64,000 nucleotides of DNA from an uncultured Clostridia bacterium (GCA_948471525.1 CAOKSY010000008.1:1-64000); one strand, 5' to 3'; counted from the first letter of the stretch, positions 1-9,469 are shown. The notes: a model not told the origin generated them from the letters alone. Translations and numbers: made by a program.

Positions 1-141
1 TAAATTTCTTAGGTCAGGAAAACTATACATTTCTTGGAAATTATCGAGATATGTCAACATTTTTGTTTTTAATTTTACATAATTTTGAGTGAGATAAATA
101 AGGGTTATGATAACAAATGCGTTTTTTTAGTTTATTTCAAT

Positions 142-178
142 AGGTTGAGATTTCTCCGCTTCGGTCGATATGACCGGA
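142..178. repeat. Copy of dispersed intergenic repeat
   Basis: This stretch carries the words TTTCTCCGCTTCGGTCG and ATGACCGG. They match, in inverse orientation, the intergenic repeats near 49.3, 50.6, 60.1 and 61.3 kb. A 64-codon open frame crosses it but has no ribosome binding site or recognisable protein. The rest of 1-265 shows nothing else I can support. Confidence 0.6.
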
Positions 179-265
179 AAAGTACAATTCAACTTCAAGT
201 CGAGACGTCCACATATGCCATTCACAACAACTCATTGGATATCTCTCCCCTTTCTCTATTTCCGC

Positions 266-295
266 TTGACACGCTATAATATAATATTGTATAAT
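266..295 (+). promoter_or_regulatory. Sigma-A-type promoter of the NifU-like/GGGtGRT operon
   Basis: TTGACA at 266-271 and TATAAT at 290-295 are separated by 18 bases. They lie about 45 bases ahead of the AAGGAGG ribosome binding site of the gene starting at 338. Inferred from consensus match. Confidence 0.65.
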
Positions 296-337
296 TTTCA
301 ATGGTATTAAATTTATTAATTTAAGGAGGTTTTCCTA

Positions 338-1030
338 ATGGAATATTCACATGAAGTACTGAATATGTGCAAGGTCGCCAAAGGTACAGACCACGGTCCT
401 GCTCCTATTCCCGAAGAAGGCAAGTGGGTTCAGTCCAAGCAGATAAGCGATATCAGCGGACTTACGCACGGTATCGGTTGGTGCGCACCGCAACAAGGCG
501 CGTGCAAATTGACTCTCAACGTCAAAGACGGCGTTATCGAAGAGGCGTTGGTCGAGACGATAGGTTGCTCCGGTATGACGCACTCCGCTGCAATGGCAGC
601 CGAGATCTTGCCGGGCAAGACAATACTCGAGGCGCTCAACACCGACCTCGTCTGCGACGCTATCAACACCGCTATGAGGGAACTCTTCCTTCAGATCGTA
701 TACGGACGCACACAGTCCGCTTTCTCCGAAAACGGTTTGCCTATCGGCGCGGGTCTCGAGGACTTGGGCAAAGGTTTGCGTTCTCAGGTAGGTACGATGT
801 ACTCCACCGGCGCAAAAGGCGTAAGATATCTTGAAATGGCTGAAGGTTACGTTACTCATATCGGACTTGACAAAGACGATCAAGTCATAGGTTATGAATT
901 CGTCAACTTGGGCAAGATGATGGAAGCTATCAGAAACGGTATGTCCGCAAACGACGCTTTGGTCAAATTCACCAACAGCTACGGCAGATACAAAGAGGCG
1001 GTAAAAGTTATCGACCCGAGAAAGGAATAA
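338..1030 (+). CDS. NifU-like iron-sulfur cluster scaffold-type protein
   Basis: A 230-aa protein resembling the NifU/IscU N-terminal scaffold fold. The cysteine-containing segments GWCAPQQGAC (about residues 47-56) and IGCSGMTHSAAMAAE (about 75-90) match the pattern of scaffold cysteine loops, the second being like the GCxxxxAS(S/A)M motif. ATG at 338 has an AAGGAGG ribosome binding site and its own promoter. The next gene, 16 bases downstream, encodes a GGGtGRT-family protein. This pairing is common in anaerobic Bacillota and other anaerobes, so the two probably act together. The exact role in cluster assembly has not, to my knowledge, been established, and it is not a full IscU. Confident on family, not on function. 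Confidence 0.8.
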   Translation: MEYSHEVLNMCKVAKGTDHGPAPIPEEGKWVQSKQISDISGLTHGIGWCAPQQGACKLTLNVKDGVIEEALVETIGCSGMTHSAAMAAEILPGKTILEALNTDLVCDAINTAMRELFLQIVYGRTQSAFSENGLPIGAGLEDLGKGLRSQVGTMYSTGAKGVRYLEMAEGYVTHIGLDKDDQVIGYEFVNLGKMMEAIRNGMSANDALVKFTNSYGRYKEAVKVIDPRKE

Positions 1031-1046
1031 TAGGAGGTACATATAA

Positions 1047-2048
1047 ATGGCAGTAACATTTGAAAGTTATTCTAGAAGAATAGACAAGATCACCAAGTGC
1101 CTCTCTGAATACGGCATTTCTTCCCTTGAAGAAGCAAAGCAGATCTGCACTGACAAAGGCATCGACGTCGAGGCTATAGTAAAAGGCATTCAGCCCATCG
1201 CATTCGAAAACGCGGTTTGGGCATACACCGTTGGTTGCGCTATCGCAATCAAAAAAGGTTGCAAGAAGGCAGCCGACGCTGCGGAAGCTATCGGTATCGG
1301 ACTTCAGAGCTTCTGTATCCCCGGTTCTGTTGCCGAGCAGAGAAAGGTCGGTCTCGGACACGGCAATCTCGCGGCAATGCTTTTGAGAGAAGAGACCAAG
1401 TGCTTCGCTTTCCTCGCAGGACACGAATCCTTTGCGGCAGCGGAAGGCGCGATCGGTATCGCTATGAAAGCCAACAAGGTCAGAAAACAGCCTTTGCAGG
1501 TCATCCTCAACGGCTTGGGTAAAGACGCGGCAAAGATCATCAGCCGTATCAACGGATTTACCTACGTGCAGACCAAACTCGATTATTTCACCGGCGAACT
1601 CAAGGTAGTTGACACGATCTCCTACTCCGACGGCGAGAGAAGCAAAGTAAGAGTATTCGGCGCAGACGATGTAGTCGAAGGCGTTGCTATAATGAAACAC
1701 GAGAAAGTCGACGTATCCATCACCGGCAACTCGACCAACCCCACCCGCTTCCAGCATCCCGTTGCAGGCACTTATAAGAAAGAGTGCGTAGAGAGCGGCA
1801 AGAAGTATTTCTCCGTAGCTTCCGGCGGCGGCACCGGACGTACGCTCCACCCCGACAATATGGCGGCAGGTCCTGCTTCCTACGGTATGACCGATACGAT
1901 GGGCAGAATGCACTCCGACGCTCAGTTCGCAGGCTCCTCCTCCGTTCCCGCTCACGTAGAAATGATGGGCTTGATCGGCATGGGCAACAACCCGATGGTA
2001 GGCGCTTCCGTATCCTGCGCCGTTGCAGTAGAAGAAGCTTTGAGATAA
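1047..2048 (+). CDS. GGGtGRT family protein
   Basis: A 333-aa protein with the family-defining GGGTGRT at residues 260-266, followed by a glycine- and methionine-rich conserved tail (MTDTMGRMHSDAQFAG). The length and motif match the Pfam GGGtGRT family, whose function is unknown and which is found mostly in anaerobes next to a NifU-like protein, as here. ATG at 1047 follows an AGGAGG site directly behind the upstream stop codon, so the two genes form one operon ending at a terminator at 2080-2107. The fold and chemistry cannot be read from sequence. A partnership with the upstream scaffold-like protein is inferred from the conserved neighbourhood. Confidence 0.88.
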   Translation: MAVTFESYSRRIDKITKCLSEYGISSLEEAKQICTDKGIDVEAIVKGIQPIAFENAVWAYTVGCAIAIKKGCKKAADAAEAIGIGLQSFCIPGSVAEQRKVGLGHGNLAAMLLREETKCFAFLAGHESFAAAEGAIGIAMKANKVRKQPLQVILNGLGKDAAKIISRINGFTYVQTKLDYFTGELKVVDTISYSDGERSKVRVFGADDVVEGVAIMKHEKVDVSITGNSTNPTRFQHPVAGTYKKECVESGKKYFSVASGGGTGRTLHPDNMAAGPASYGMTDTMGRMHSDAQFAGSSSVPAHVEMMGLIGMGNNPMVGASVSCAVAVEEALR

Positions 2049-2079
2049 TCTCTCCACCTTCATACACAACAAACACAAC

Positions 2080-2107
2080 GGCTTCGGCAATTCGCCGAAG
2101 CCTTTTT
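2080..2107 (+). terminator. Rho-independent terminator
   Basis: The stem GGCTTCGGC/GCCGAAGCC is followed by TTTTT, 30 bases after the GGGtGRT stop codon. It ends the two-gene operon. Confidence 0.8.
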
Positions 2108-2214
2108 ATATTGAACAACTAGAAAATATATTTAATTTGCATTAATTCTATGCTACAAATTAAAAACTTAATAAAACGCTCTTTCTTATGTAGATTATGC
2201 ATATCTGGCAGAAG

Positions 2215-4878
2215 TTACGCTTCTGTGCCTTTATTCACGTATCCGCAATTATTTTTGTTTGGCTTAGTTACTTGATCCTTATTTTTTTCATCTTCTGTTA
2301 TTTTCTTACTTATCTGTCTCCTATTATAACTATCTCGGGTAAATCTATACATCTCCTTAAAAAGATATAAATCAGATTTCAAGTCTATATAAGTAAACTT
2401 TTTATTGTTAATATTTTTATGTGTAATTATGCCGGGATCATAATTATCATCTTCCATAAATAGTGATATCGATTCTTTTAATACTTTACCGTAATCGGTT
2501 TTATCTATGGAGCTATAATAATTATTAAGATCAGCGTCTTTTCTCAAACAATAAAACTGTTTCAATACGTCTTTCAATAGAAATTCGGTTGTATATTTCA
2601 ATTTTGCATTTCCAAAATCTTTAATATTACAAATGCTATCAAATTCATCTTCAATTTTATTTTTTTCTTCAATTGCAGCAAAAGCTAATCCAAGATAACA
2701 ATTAATGGTATTACCTAAATTTGTTTTATACTTAATTTTAATTTTGCCACTCATAATGAATTCAAGTATTTTACACATTAATTTAGATAAACTTTCTTTT
2801 AAATCTGAGTTATCTTTATTTACCACATTTATTTTATCGTATTCATATGAATAATCGTAAACCAATAAATGCGCTTTTTTCTGTAACCTGTTTATAAAAC
2901 AAATTATAGATTCAAAATCTTCATCTGAAACAACCTCAATGATATTTTTATATTTTGGGTTAAAATTCTCATTATCGATTTTATACGCTCCAATCTCATA
3001 GAGAAAATGAATAAGTATGCGCAATTTCAACATTATGGGATTATTCGTCATAAAAGTTTTCATAGAGAAATCTACGTCGCGTTGAAACTCAAATTGCTTG
3101 TTTAAAGTATTCAATTCTCCCATACGATAATCTAACGCCTGCGGATTAATCATCAATAAATACAGCTCTCTAAACGGATCATAGTCTAAATAGAAAATCA
3201 ATTTCGATTTATTATCAAAATTAAATTCCGCATTATTATTTTCTACTAAAACCTTACTAAATTCTTTTTGTTCAATTTTTTCGCCTTTATTATCCCAAGT
3301 GCTAGTATTGATTAATTCTATGCCATTTTCTTTAATAACTGAGACGTTATCACTAATAATAGTATAGTTCAATTTGGTATAAGGAAATAGCGAACCGTTT
3401 TCATACATTCCGGAGGAAAAACCCATAACGTCTTTTATCAAATTTGTAAAATCAATCTTTTTATTTTTAAAATTACATCCGCAAACGTACACTCTTTTCA
3501 TCTGAGAATCCGGAAACATCATATTGAGTTTTTCATCTTCTTCACTATCTATAAATCGGTTATAATCTTGATCCGAATCTCCTCTCTTTTCCTTAATAGT
3601 CGTATTTATTTTATCTAAGATTTCATGCTCTATTTTTTTATTCCACAATCGTCCAATCGGCATTTTACAATTTTCACAATATCGCAAATCGCTGTTTTGT
3701 CTTATTTCAAAATATACTCTATCCCACTCTTGCAAATCATCCACCAATCGTAATGCATATGACAATGGATTCTTTGCAAACGAAGGTTTTGTTTTAGTAG
3801 GATTTTTTGTATAATCTATAGTATGATCAAAAATCATTAAAGCGGCAAATTCTACCATAGCTTTCTTGATAGGATTAAGCGAATGTATCGTACCTGTTTC
3901 ATAAAAATGTAAAAGCAATGCAAACGCCGACAACGCCCCATGCTCAGGCTTATTGAAACTTCTTCTCAATTCTTCTTTATCGACTATAGTAAATAACAAC
4001 GACGAGCCTAAGACATCGTTGAGTCTCTCAAAATTAAAATTATCCTGACGTACTATTGATGATATGAAGTCATTAAGAATATCTGAACAAGTTTTTATAT
4101 ATTGAATAGGATATCCGATATCATGAAATAACGAAGCTATGACCAAACTGCCTCTTATAAAATATTCCCAAGCAAAATCCTTAGCGTTTTTATGCATTTG
4201 CGCACAAATTGATTCTTTACTTATGGAAGAATTTTCATTTTTGATATAGTCAGCAAGTCCTCCGCTTTTACATTCCTCAGAAAAAATCTCATCTATGTAT
4301 CTTTTTATATATTTTTCATATTCCCCAACACAAACACAAGCATATTTTGCCAATTCTGAGTTTTTACTTTTTAACACTTGTTGGATTTTTTTCATTAGAT
4401 TTACATCTGTCTTACCATCAGAACTATCCAATAATTTTAAGATCATATAACAATTTCTTATTTGATGAATAAAATGATCTCTATAAAATTTAAGATCTAT
4501 TCGATCAAAATTCAACTCAACGTGCTGCAACCACTCAAATTCAATAAAATGATCGTTAAACAATTTGTTTAATGTACTGATATTCAAAAATCTATCAATT
4601 AAATCGCTTATAGCAAAATCAAAACAAGACACCATATTTTGCGCAACGTGTTCATCTCTATAAATCAAATTTATTTTATCTTTAAACTTTGCATAATTAA
4701 TTTTATTATAAATTGTATGCGGTTTACTCGCTTCGTATTCGCAAAAGGCTTTCTTTAAAAATGGTTTTATATTATCAGCACATTCATTCAGCAACGGACT
4801 ATACTTAACGTCTATATAATTAAAGTTTTGAATATACTCTTGCATTTCCCGCCTATTAAAGCTAAATAATTTTTTCAT
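2215..4878 (-). CDS. Large HD-domain protein (putative metal-dependent phosphohydrolase), third gene of an unknown operon
   Basis: An 887-aa protein, far larger than a simple HD hydrolase. Visible HD-superfamily signs are DHFIHQIR (residues 134-141), the HD doublet in FHDIGYP (251-257), PEHGALSA (311-318), FDHTIDY (350-356) and a terminal LRLVDDLQEWDR (376-387). Together these give a plausible H...HD...H...D metal-binding set. Downstream are Cys pairs (YCENC about 400-404, VCGC about 466-469) that might bind a metal, then about 400 residues with no recognised domain. It starts 8 bases after the ParA-like gene stops, with a GGAAGG site. It is AT- and lysine/asparagine-rich, unlike the housekeeping genes around it, which suggests horizontal transfer. 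Substrate and role are unknown. Confidence 0.75.
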   Translation of the reverse strand: MKKLFSFNRREMQEYIQNFNYIDVKYSPLLNECADNIKPFLKKAFCEYEASKPHTIYNKINYAKFKDKINLIYRDEHVAQNMVSCFDFAISDLIDRFLNISTLNKLFNDHFIEFEWLQHVELNFDRIDLKFYRDHFIHQIRNCYMILKLLDSSDGKTDVNLMKKIQQVLKSKNSELAKYACVCVGEYEKYIKRYIDEIFSEECKSGGLADYIKNENSSISKESICAQMHKNAKDFAWEYFIRGSLVIASLFHDIGYPIQYIKTCSDILNDFISSIVRQDNFNFERLNDVLGSSLLFTIVDKEELRRSFNKPEHGALSAFALLLHFYETGTIHSLNPIKKAMVEFAALMIFDHTIDYTKNPTKTKPSFAKNPLSYALRLVDDLQEWDRVYFEIRQNSDLRYCENCKMPIGRLWNKKIEHEILDKINTTIKEKRGDSDQDYNRFIDSEEDEKLNMMFPDSQMKRVYVCGCNFKNKKIDFTNLIKDVMGFSSGMYENGSLFPYTKLNYTIISDNVSVIKENGIELINTSTWDNKGEKIEQKEFSKVLVENNNAEFNFDNKSKLIFYLDYDPFRELYLLMINPQALDYRMGELNTLNKQFEFQRDVDFSMKTFMTNNPIMLKLRILIHFLYEIGAYKIDNENFNPKYKNIIEVVSDEDFESIICFINRLQKKAHLLVYDYSYEYDKINVVNKDNSDLKESLSKLMCKILEFIMSGKIKIKYKTNLGNTINCYLGLAFAAIEEKNKIEDEFDSICNIKDFGNAKLKYTTEFLLKDVLKQFYCLRKDADLNNYYSSIDKTDYGKVLKESISLFMEDDNYDPGIITHKNINNKKFTYIDLKSDLYLFKEMYRFTRDSYNRRQISKKITEDEKNKDQVTKPNKNNCGYVNKGTEA

Positions 4879-4886
4879 TTTCCTTC

Positions 4887-5924
4887 CTATAAATTGTATA
4901 TTTCTAAATTACCATTAACTTTCAATTGATCGCAATCAGCTTCTTCTAGTGATATTCCGTCTTTTTTTATGTAGACTACATATTTAATATATTCTTTTTT
5001 AAGTGTCGCTCCACATTCAAATTTATGAATGACGTCATTCACACCGACTTTCACTTCGTCTTTTAACTCTAATTTTGTTCTCTCAATTCGTTCTTCATAA
5101 TTGAGGCAATCCAAATTATTGTTACAAACAATAATAACCTCACACTCTTTTTTCCGGAATGTATTGATGAATGAAGCGAACCAATCTAAATTACACTTCA
5201 TCATAGGATTACAATTTGCCACCAAATAAAGTCGCACGCGATCCTTATCTCCATCTTTTTCATTCAGTTTAAATATTTCATCTAGAATTGCTTCTGTATA
5301 ACCGTCTGAATTCAATGGCAAGTCATAAATAAAATTCAACTCGTCATCTTCATCCAATCCTCTACTCAACAAATACACCTCAATTGATTTTTGAATATAT
5401 TCTAAAAATATAGTCACCTCTTCATATCTCAATAAGGGCGTATTATTTCGTTTTACGTAAAAAATCTCTTTTCTTCTTTGACGAGCGTCAACCGGTATAA
5501 TAAACAAGCCATTCTTACCTTTACTATTACACCGCATAAATTTGAGTTCATTTGGCTGATTATTCTTTTCAAATATATCCTGAAGCGTAATATGTTCTTT
5601 TTTTATGCTATTGTTAAAATTTACATCATCTTTCAAATAATACGTCAATGATGAACTAAGCAAATCAAAATCTATAAAGCAATTTATCGTTCTTATATTT
5701 TTTTTATCTTTATCTTTATCTTTTTCTTTATCTTTTTCTCTCGAAACCTTAATTTTATCCGGTTCGGACCAATTGTTTACCAATAATTTATCTTTTTCGT
5801 CTTGTCCGTATTTAGTATTTAATAAATTATCAAAATCATGTTCGCAATGCGCCAATAAAAGAGAAAATGCCGTCTTTCCGCATCCTCCTTTTGTAGAATA
5901 AACTATATGGTGAGTAGTTTTCAT
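4887..5924 (-). CDS. ParA/MinD-type ATPase, middle gene of an unknown operon
   Basis: A 345-aa protein opening with a deviant Walker A, KGGCGKT at residues 12-18. This includes the signature lysine that ParA/MinD/ArsA-class ATPases use for ATP-dependent dimerisation. A second motif, FIDFDLLSSS (about 84-93), fits the A' region, and FIYDLP near 200 may supply Walker B. Between the Walker A and A' regions lies a Lys/Asp/Glu-rich low-complexity stretch (about residues 61-75, encoded by GATAAA-like repeats near 5705-5745). The last third has no match I recognise. It is preceded by a strong ribosome binding site 20 bases after the upstream gene and followed within 8 bases by the HD gene. No parB-like gene or obvious centromere repeat is present, so plasmid partition looks unlikely; a switch-like ATPase in an accessory system is my inference. 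Confidence 0.8.
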   Translation of the reverse strand: MKTTHHIVYSTKGGCGKTAFSLLLAHCEHDFDNLLNTKYGQDEKDKLLVNNWSEPDKIKVSREKDKEKDKDKDKKNIRTINCFIDFDLLSSSLTYYLKDDVNFNNSIKKEHITLQDIFEKNNQPNELKFMRCNSKGKNGLFIIPVDARQRRKEIFYVKRNNTPLLRYEEVTIFLEYIQKSIEVYLLSRGLDEDDELNFIYDLPLNSDGYTEAILDEIFKLNEKDGDKDRVRLYLVANCNPMMKCNLDWFASFINTFRKKECEVIIVCNNNLDCLNYEERIERTKLELKDEVKVGVNDVIHKFECGATLKKEYIKYVVYIKKDGISLEEADCDQLKVNGNLEIYNL

Positions 5925-5944
5925 TTGTACTTCCCCCCTCTTTT

Positions 5945-8113
5945 TTACTTATAATATTTCATTAACCGATACATCAATAAACTAGACGTATAATTCAAAT
6001 TTGCACATGCATTCAATATTCCGTCAACATAATAATTCAACCCTTTATTCGAATTACCATTATTATTTAGTCTTGCTTGGAACATGTGCTCATATAATTT
6101 ATCTTCTCTATAATAATCAGCATCTAGAATTTCCATCAAATCATATGCCAATCTTTTAAAAGAATAGTTGTAATGCGGCTTATCTCTAACCACATCATCA
6201 TCTGTAAATTTTATATCATTTATCTTAAAATCAAAATTAATTGGTTTGTCAAAAACATAATGCCCCATGATCTTCTTTAAATATAAATGATAAAATAAAC
6301 AATCGTTAAAATTACTTACGCAGCCGCTAAAAACATTAGCTACCGCCTTCTTATAACAATATTTTATTATTTTAGCCCTTGACTCTTTTAGATCATCTGC
6401 CTTCTCAAAGTTAAACATTTCGTATACTAAACATTCTACTATCTTTTTAACGTTTTCTTTTGTTTCAATATTGTTTGGGATGTTTATAACTATGTCCATA
6501 TTCATTTCTTTAGGCATCTTAATCGGCGCATAATTAATGATAATATCGACTTTTCGTGCAATCTCAACAATTCTAATGTATTTATTTTCTTTTTCTGCAG
6601 CTTCTTCATCATTTAATGCGGCAAAAAATTCATGAAATCTCATGGACGGAGATAACATCTTTAATAATTTATAAAGTGTTATGATAATGCTAGACTCATT
6701 CGTTATAATAGCGGGCAATTCTTCCGGCTTACTAAATTTTATAATTTTGCAATCTTTCGAGTTATACCGTTCTAATCTAGCAAAATTATATTTATCATAC
6801 ATTTCCGTTCTAAAATCTTTATTATTGGAAACGTAAACGTAAACTTCTTTTTCGTCGTTCTCTTTTTTCTCTACTTCTGTCTTAATAAAATCCAATAACG
6901 GCTCATTGATATAGCGACATTTGCGAGAATTTTTCTTATTACTGTCCAATAGATAGTTTTGCGTTCTATAATAAATTGAAGCAAAGCTATTTTTATTCTT
7001 AAATTTGTCCCAATCAATTTCATAACTCTTATTAGATTTAATAAATTTATCTGCTTTTTCCAAGATTTCAAACTTATCCTTTTTTTCAACAAGTTCAATA
7101 TCCCTATAAATTTCCGGACAATCCAATATGAAAACTTTGTCATAAGCGTTAATGCAATTTTCAATACCTTTTGGCGTAAGCAAACTGCTAGAAGTATCTA
7201 ATTTATCAATACTTCTTTGTTCTATCCAACCCTCTTCTGTTTTTTTGTACTCATATATGCCGTTCTTATCGCACCTAGTAATATCAAACTTATATTGGGA
7301 CGATTCTAACATTTCTGCTAATACTGACATATTTGGAATATCTTTATCTTCCCACAAATCGCCTATCAATAGAATTTTATATCTACGGTTTTTTTCTTCT
7401 TCTTTAACTTTTAAATTTAAAATAATTTTCTCATACAATCTTGCAACAGAGATAGATTCAATACTCGACAAGTCATTTTCGCGTTTTGCTTTAAAAGATT
7501 TAGCAATCAAATTGTCGCCATTTTCATCATTTATAGTGTTGACGTCTACAATTCTATAAAACTCGTTATTCACCAATAATATTATATCTCTAAACAGTCT
7601 ATCAAATTTATTCTTATATAATTCCTGATATAACCGACTTAAAATACTATTGTGAATTCTATCGATTTCTTCTTTCAAATCTTTACTTTGATAATATGCA
7701 ATCAATAACGACTCCAATACAATCGGATTACTAAAATCGACTTCCAATTCTTCTTTCGCTTCATCAACAAAATTACAATCAAATTGTACGATTTGTCGCA
7801 ATATTCCCTTACTTACAATTTCACTTTTATTTCCGTTATATGCAAAATATTCTTTTAAGAACGACTCAATAGCTTCCAAATAAACTACAGCCTTTGATAC
7901 AAAGTTCTCATCAAACGTCAAACTCTCAGAGAGAGAGTTTCTAGTATCAATAATGTCATTATACTTATTTTTGAGAATTTCTAATTTGCTTTGCGCAATA
8001 AAAAGATTATCAATCTCACATACAAAATTCGTATACGATTGAATTCTAGGACGAATACTTAGACTTGCATCGTCAAAAAAATTTGTGGCCCACCTAGCTA
8101 TTTTATCTTTCAT
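5945..8113 (-). CDS. Uncharacterised 722-aa protein, first gene of an unknown operon
   Basis: I do not recognise this protein. It is mostly helical and strongly charged, with no signal peptide or membrane segment. A beta-strand-like segment, YKILLIGDLWED near residue 247, could begin a Rossmann-like or receiver-like core, and the C-terminal third is rich in Tyr and Asn. The gene is very AT-rich and lacks a clear ribosome binding site: its ATG follows a run of TATAAT-like repeats at 8114-8150, so a leaderless or weakly led start is possible. It is separated by 20 bases from the ParA-type ATPase gene and so heads a three-gene operon. Size and position fit a core or sensor subunit, but that is only inference. 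Confidence 0.65.
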   Translation of the reverse strand: MKDKIARWATNFFDDASLSIRPRIQSYTNFVCEIDNLFIAQSKLEILKNKYNDIIDTRNSLSESLTFDENFVSKAVVYLEAIESFLKEYFAYNGNKSEIVSKGILRQIVQFDCNFVDEAKEELEVDFSNPIVLESLLIAYYQSKDLKEEIDRIHNSILSRLYQELYKNKFDRLFRDIILLVNNEFYRIVDVNTINDENGDNLIAKSFKAKRENDLSSIESISVARLYEKIILNLKVKEEEKNRRYKILLIGDLWEDKDIPNMSVLAEMLESSQYKFDITRCDKNGIYEYKKTEEGWIEQRSIDKLDTSSSLLTPKGIENCINAYDKVFILDCPEIYRDIELVEKKDKFEILEKADKFIKSNKSYEIDWDKFKNKNSFASIYYRTQNYLLDSNKKNSRKCRYINEPLLDFIKTEVEKKENDEKEVYVYVSNNKDFRTEMYDKYNFARLERYNSKDCKIIKFSKPEELPAIITNESSIIITLYKLLKMLSPSMRFHEFFAALNDEEAAEKENKYIRIVEIARKVDIIINYAPIKMPKEMNMDIVINIPNNIETKENVKKIVECLVYEMFNFEKADDLKESRAKIIKYCYKKAVANVFSGCVSNFNDCLFYHLYLKKIMGHYVFDKPINFDFKINDIKFTDDDVVRDKPHYNYSFKRLAYDLMEILDADYYREDKLYEHMFQARLNNNGNSNKGLNYYVDGILNACANLNYTSSLLMYRLMKYYK

Positions 8114-8414
8114 ATTTTATTATATTATATTACATTATATAATTATTATTTTATTTTTGTTAATTATACCAGAAAACAAATAAAAAAACAATCATTTTAA
8201 CTTGTTTTTATGAAAAAAAACACAAAATATATGCCTTTTATAGTAAAATGAACTACATAATCTACTCTTTTATATATAAGCCCAAATAATTTGCTTTTTA
8301 AATTAATTGAGTTAAATCAAATTAAATTTATTGCCAATGCATTTATTGTAAATATAGTTATCTCTAAACTATATTTTTCTCAATTAATTATCGCATTATT
8401 TTACTTATTATTTA
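8114..8414. other. AT-rich intergenic region ahead of the unknown operon
   Basis: About 300 bases, almost entirely A and T. The part next to 8113 has several overlapping TATAAT-like words on the minus strand that could serve as the promoter of the 722-aa gene. A short plus-strand open frame (8291-8491) has no ribosome binding site and overlaps the next gene's end. No RNA gene or repeat recognised. Confidence 0.5.
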
Positions 8415-9158
8415 TTAAATGCTCCCCGCCTCTGCGATTACCTTTATGCAGTCAGGCAGACATATATTTTTATTCAACGGCGCAAATCTAAAATAAGTCT
8501 CGCATCGACACTGCGCACCGCTCAACACCCCCTTCTTTATTTCTCCGTCTTTTAAAACAAACCTTGCGTATTTCGACGGCATCGAAGACGGCGGATCTAT
8601 ATCCAGCCAACTGCTTTTGACGTCCAAAAGTTTTGTCGAATAGACAGTCTTTTTACCTTTATGCGATTCCAGTATCTCAGACTTATTAAAATTCTTTATC
8701 AACTTGGCGAATGCATTTTCTCTCGGCTTTGTCAATTTGACGGCGCTCCCGTCTTTGACTGCATACTGCTTTCCGCATATGACGTAAATCTTGCGGAACA
8801 TATACTTCATTATCAAGACCTGTCTGCCATTTTCACACTCAAAATATGAGCATTTATTTAATATATTGATTCGTATGTACTGAAATGCCGCTATAGCGAT
8901 AAATATCATCGGCAAAAGCACGTCAATAAAAATGTATATTCTGAGCATCTTTCCGCCTTCGCTGAAAATAAGTTTATAATACTCGATGATGCTTCCCTGA
9001 TTTGAATTGATGACAAACAAACTGGATATAAAAATAAAAAACGCCATAAACAAAGCCGCGCCCAATATCCTTGCGTCATAAGTAGTATAGACCTTGAAGC
9101 GGACGTTTTTTAATTTCTCTAATATTTCATTCTTTTGATCTTTATCTAACGCTTCCAT
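8415..9158 (-). CDS. Two-TM membrane protein of unknown function
   Basis: About 247 residues from ATG 9158, or 280 residues if the upstream in-frame ATG at 9257 is used. Neither start has a good ribosome binding site. The upstream start would overlap the regulator gene by 43 bases, while the downstream one leaves a 56-base gap. Two hydrophobic segments, AALFMAFFIFISSLFVI and IFIDVLLPMIFIAIAAF, flank a short loop. The C-terminal half is probably cytoplasmic, with a Cys-containing stretch (CRCETYF) near the end. It sits immediately behind a small XRE-type regulator, so the pair may form a regulator/membrane-partner unit. No family recognised. Confidence 0.6.
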   Translation of the reverse strand: MEALDKDQKNEILEKLKNVRFKVYTTYDARILGAALFMAFFIFISSLFVINSNQGSIIEYYKLIFSEGGKMLRIYIFIDVLLPMIFIAIAAFQYIRINILNKCSYFECENGRQVLIMKYMFRKIYVICGKQYAVKDGSAVKLTKPRENAFAKLIKNFNKSEILESHKGKKTVYSTKLLDVKSSWLDIDPPSSMPSKYARFVLKDGEIKKGVLSGAQCRCETYFRFAPLNKNICLPDCIKVIAEAGSI

Positions 9159-9214
9159 ATTTTTTAATATATCAATGTTCGATTTTTTTGTCAAATACTT
9201 GCCGAATAAGTATT

Positions 9215-9418
9215 CTATAAATTGCAATAATCTTCGAAAAGATCGTTGGGAGTGCATTCTAAAATATCACACAGGGATTTTAGATTCTCAAACTTTATGC
9301 TTTTTGTCTTATTGTTTACTAAATTTGTAAAATTCTGATAACTCAATCCCAACCTAATATACAACCAATATTTTGTCTTCCCCTTCTCTTTCAGTATTTC
9401 CAGTATTCTGAATTTCAT
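9215..9418 (-). CDS. Small XRE/Cro-type HTH transcriptional regulator
   Basis: A 67-aa single-domain helix-turn-helix protein. The segment KTKYWLYIRLGLSYQNFTNLVNN contains the two helices, and the ending LCDILECTPNDLFEDY is typical of the short Cro/C1-type (YozG-like) family. ATG at 9418 has a GAGGTGAT site. The gene is divergent from a lipoprotein gene, and the 128-base gap between them holds a promoter and a near-perfect palindrome at 9510-9525 that could be its operator. It is followed by a membrane protein gene. Target genes are inferred from position only. Confidence 0.8.
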   Translation of the reverse strand: MKFRILEILKEKGKTKYWLYIRLGLSYQNFTNLVNNKTKSIKFENLKSLCDILECTPNDLFEDYCNL

Positions 9419-9469
9419 TTATATCACCTCTGCATTATATAATACTTACATTATATATATCCAAAACAG

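Noticed and set aside
347..1042. Long antisense frames over GC-richer genes such as this one, valS, dnaK and uvrC
   Set aside because: They mirror the codon bias of the real genes and lack ribosome binding sites or conserved domains.
2215..8113. Plasmid partition or prophage origin of the ParA-type gene
   Set aside because: No parB-like gene, replication protein, phage structural gene or integrase is present nearby.
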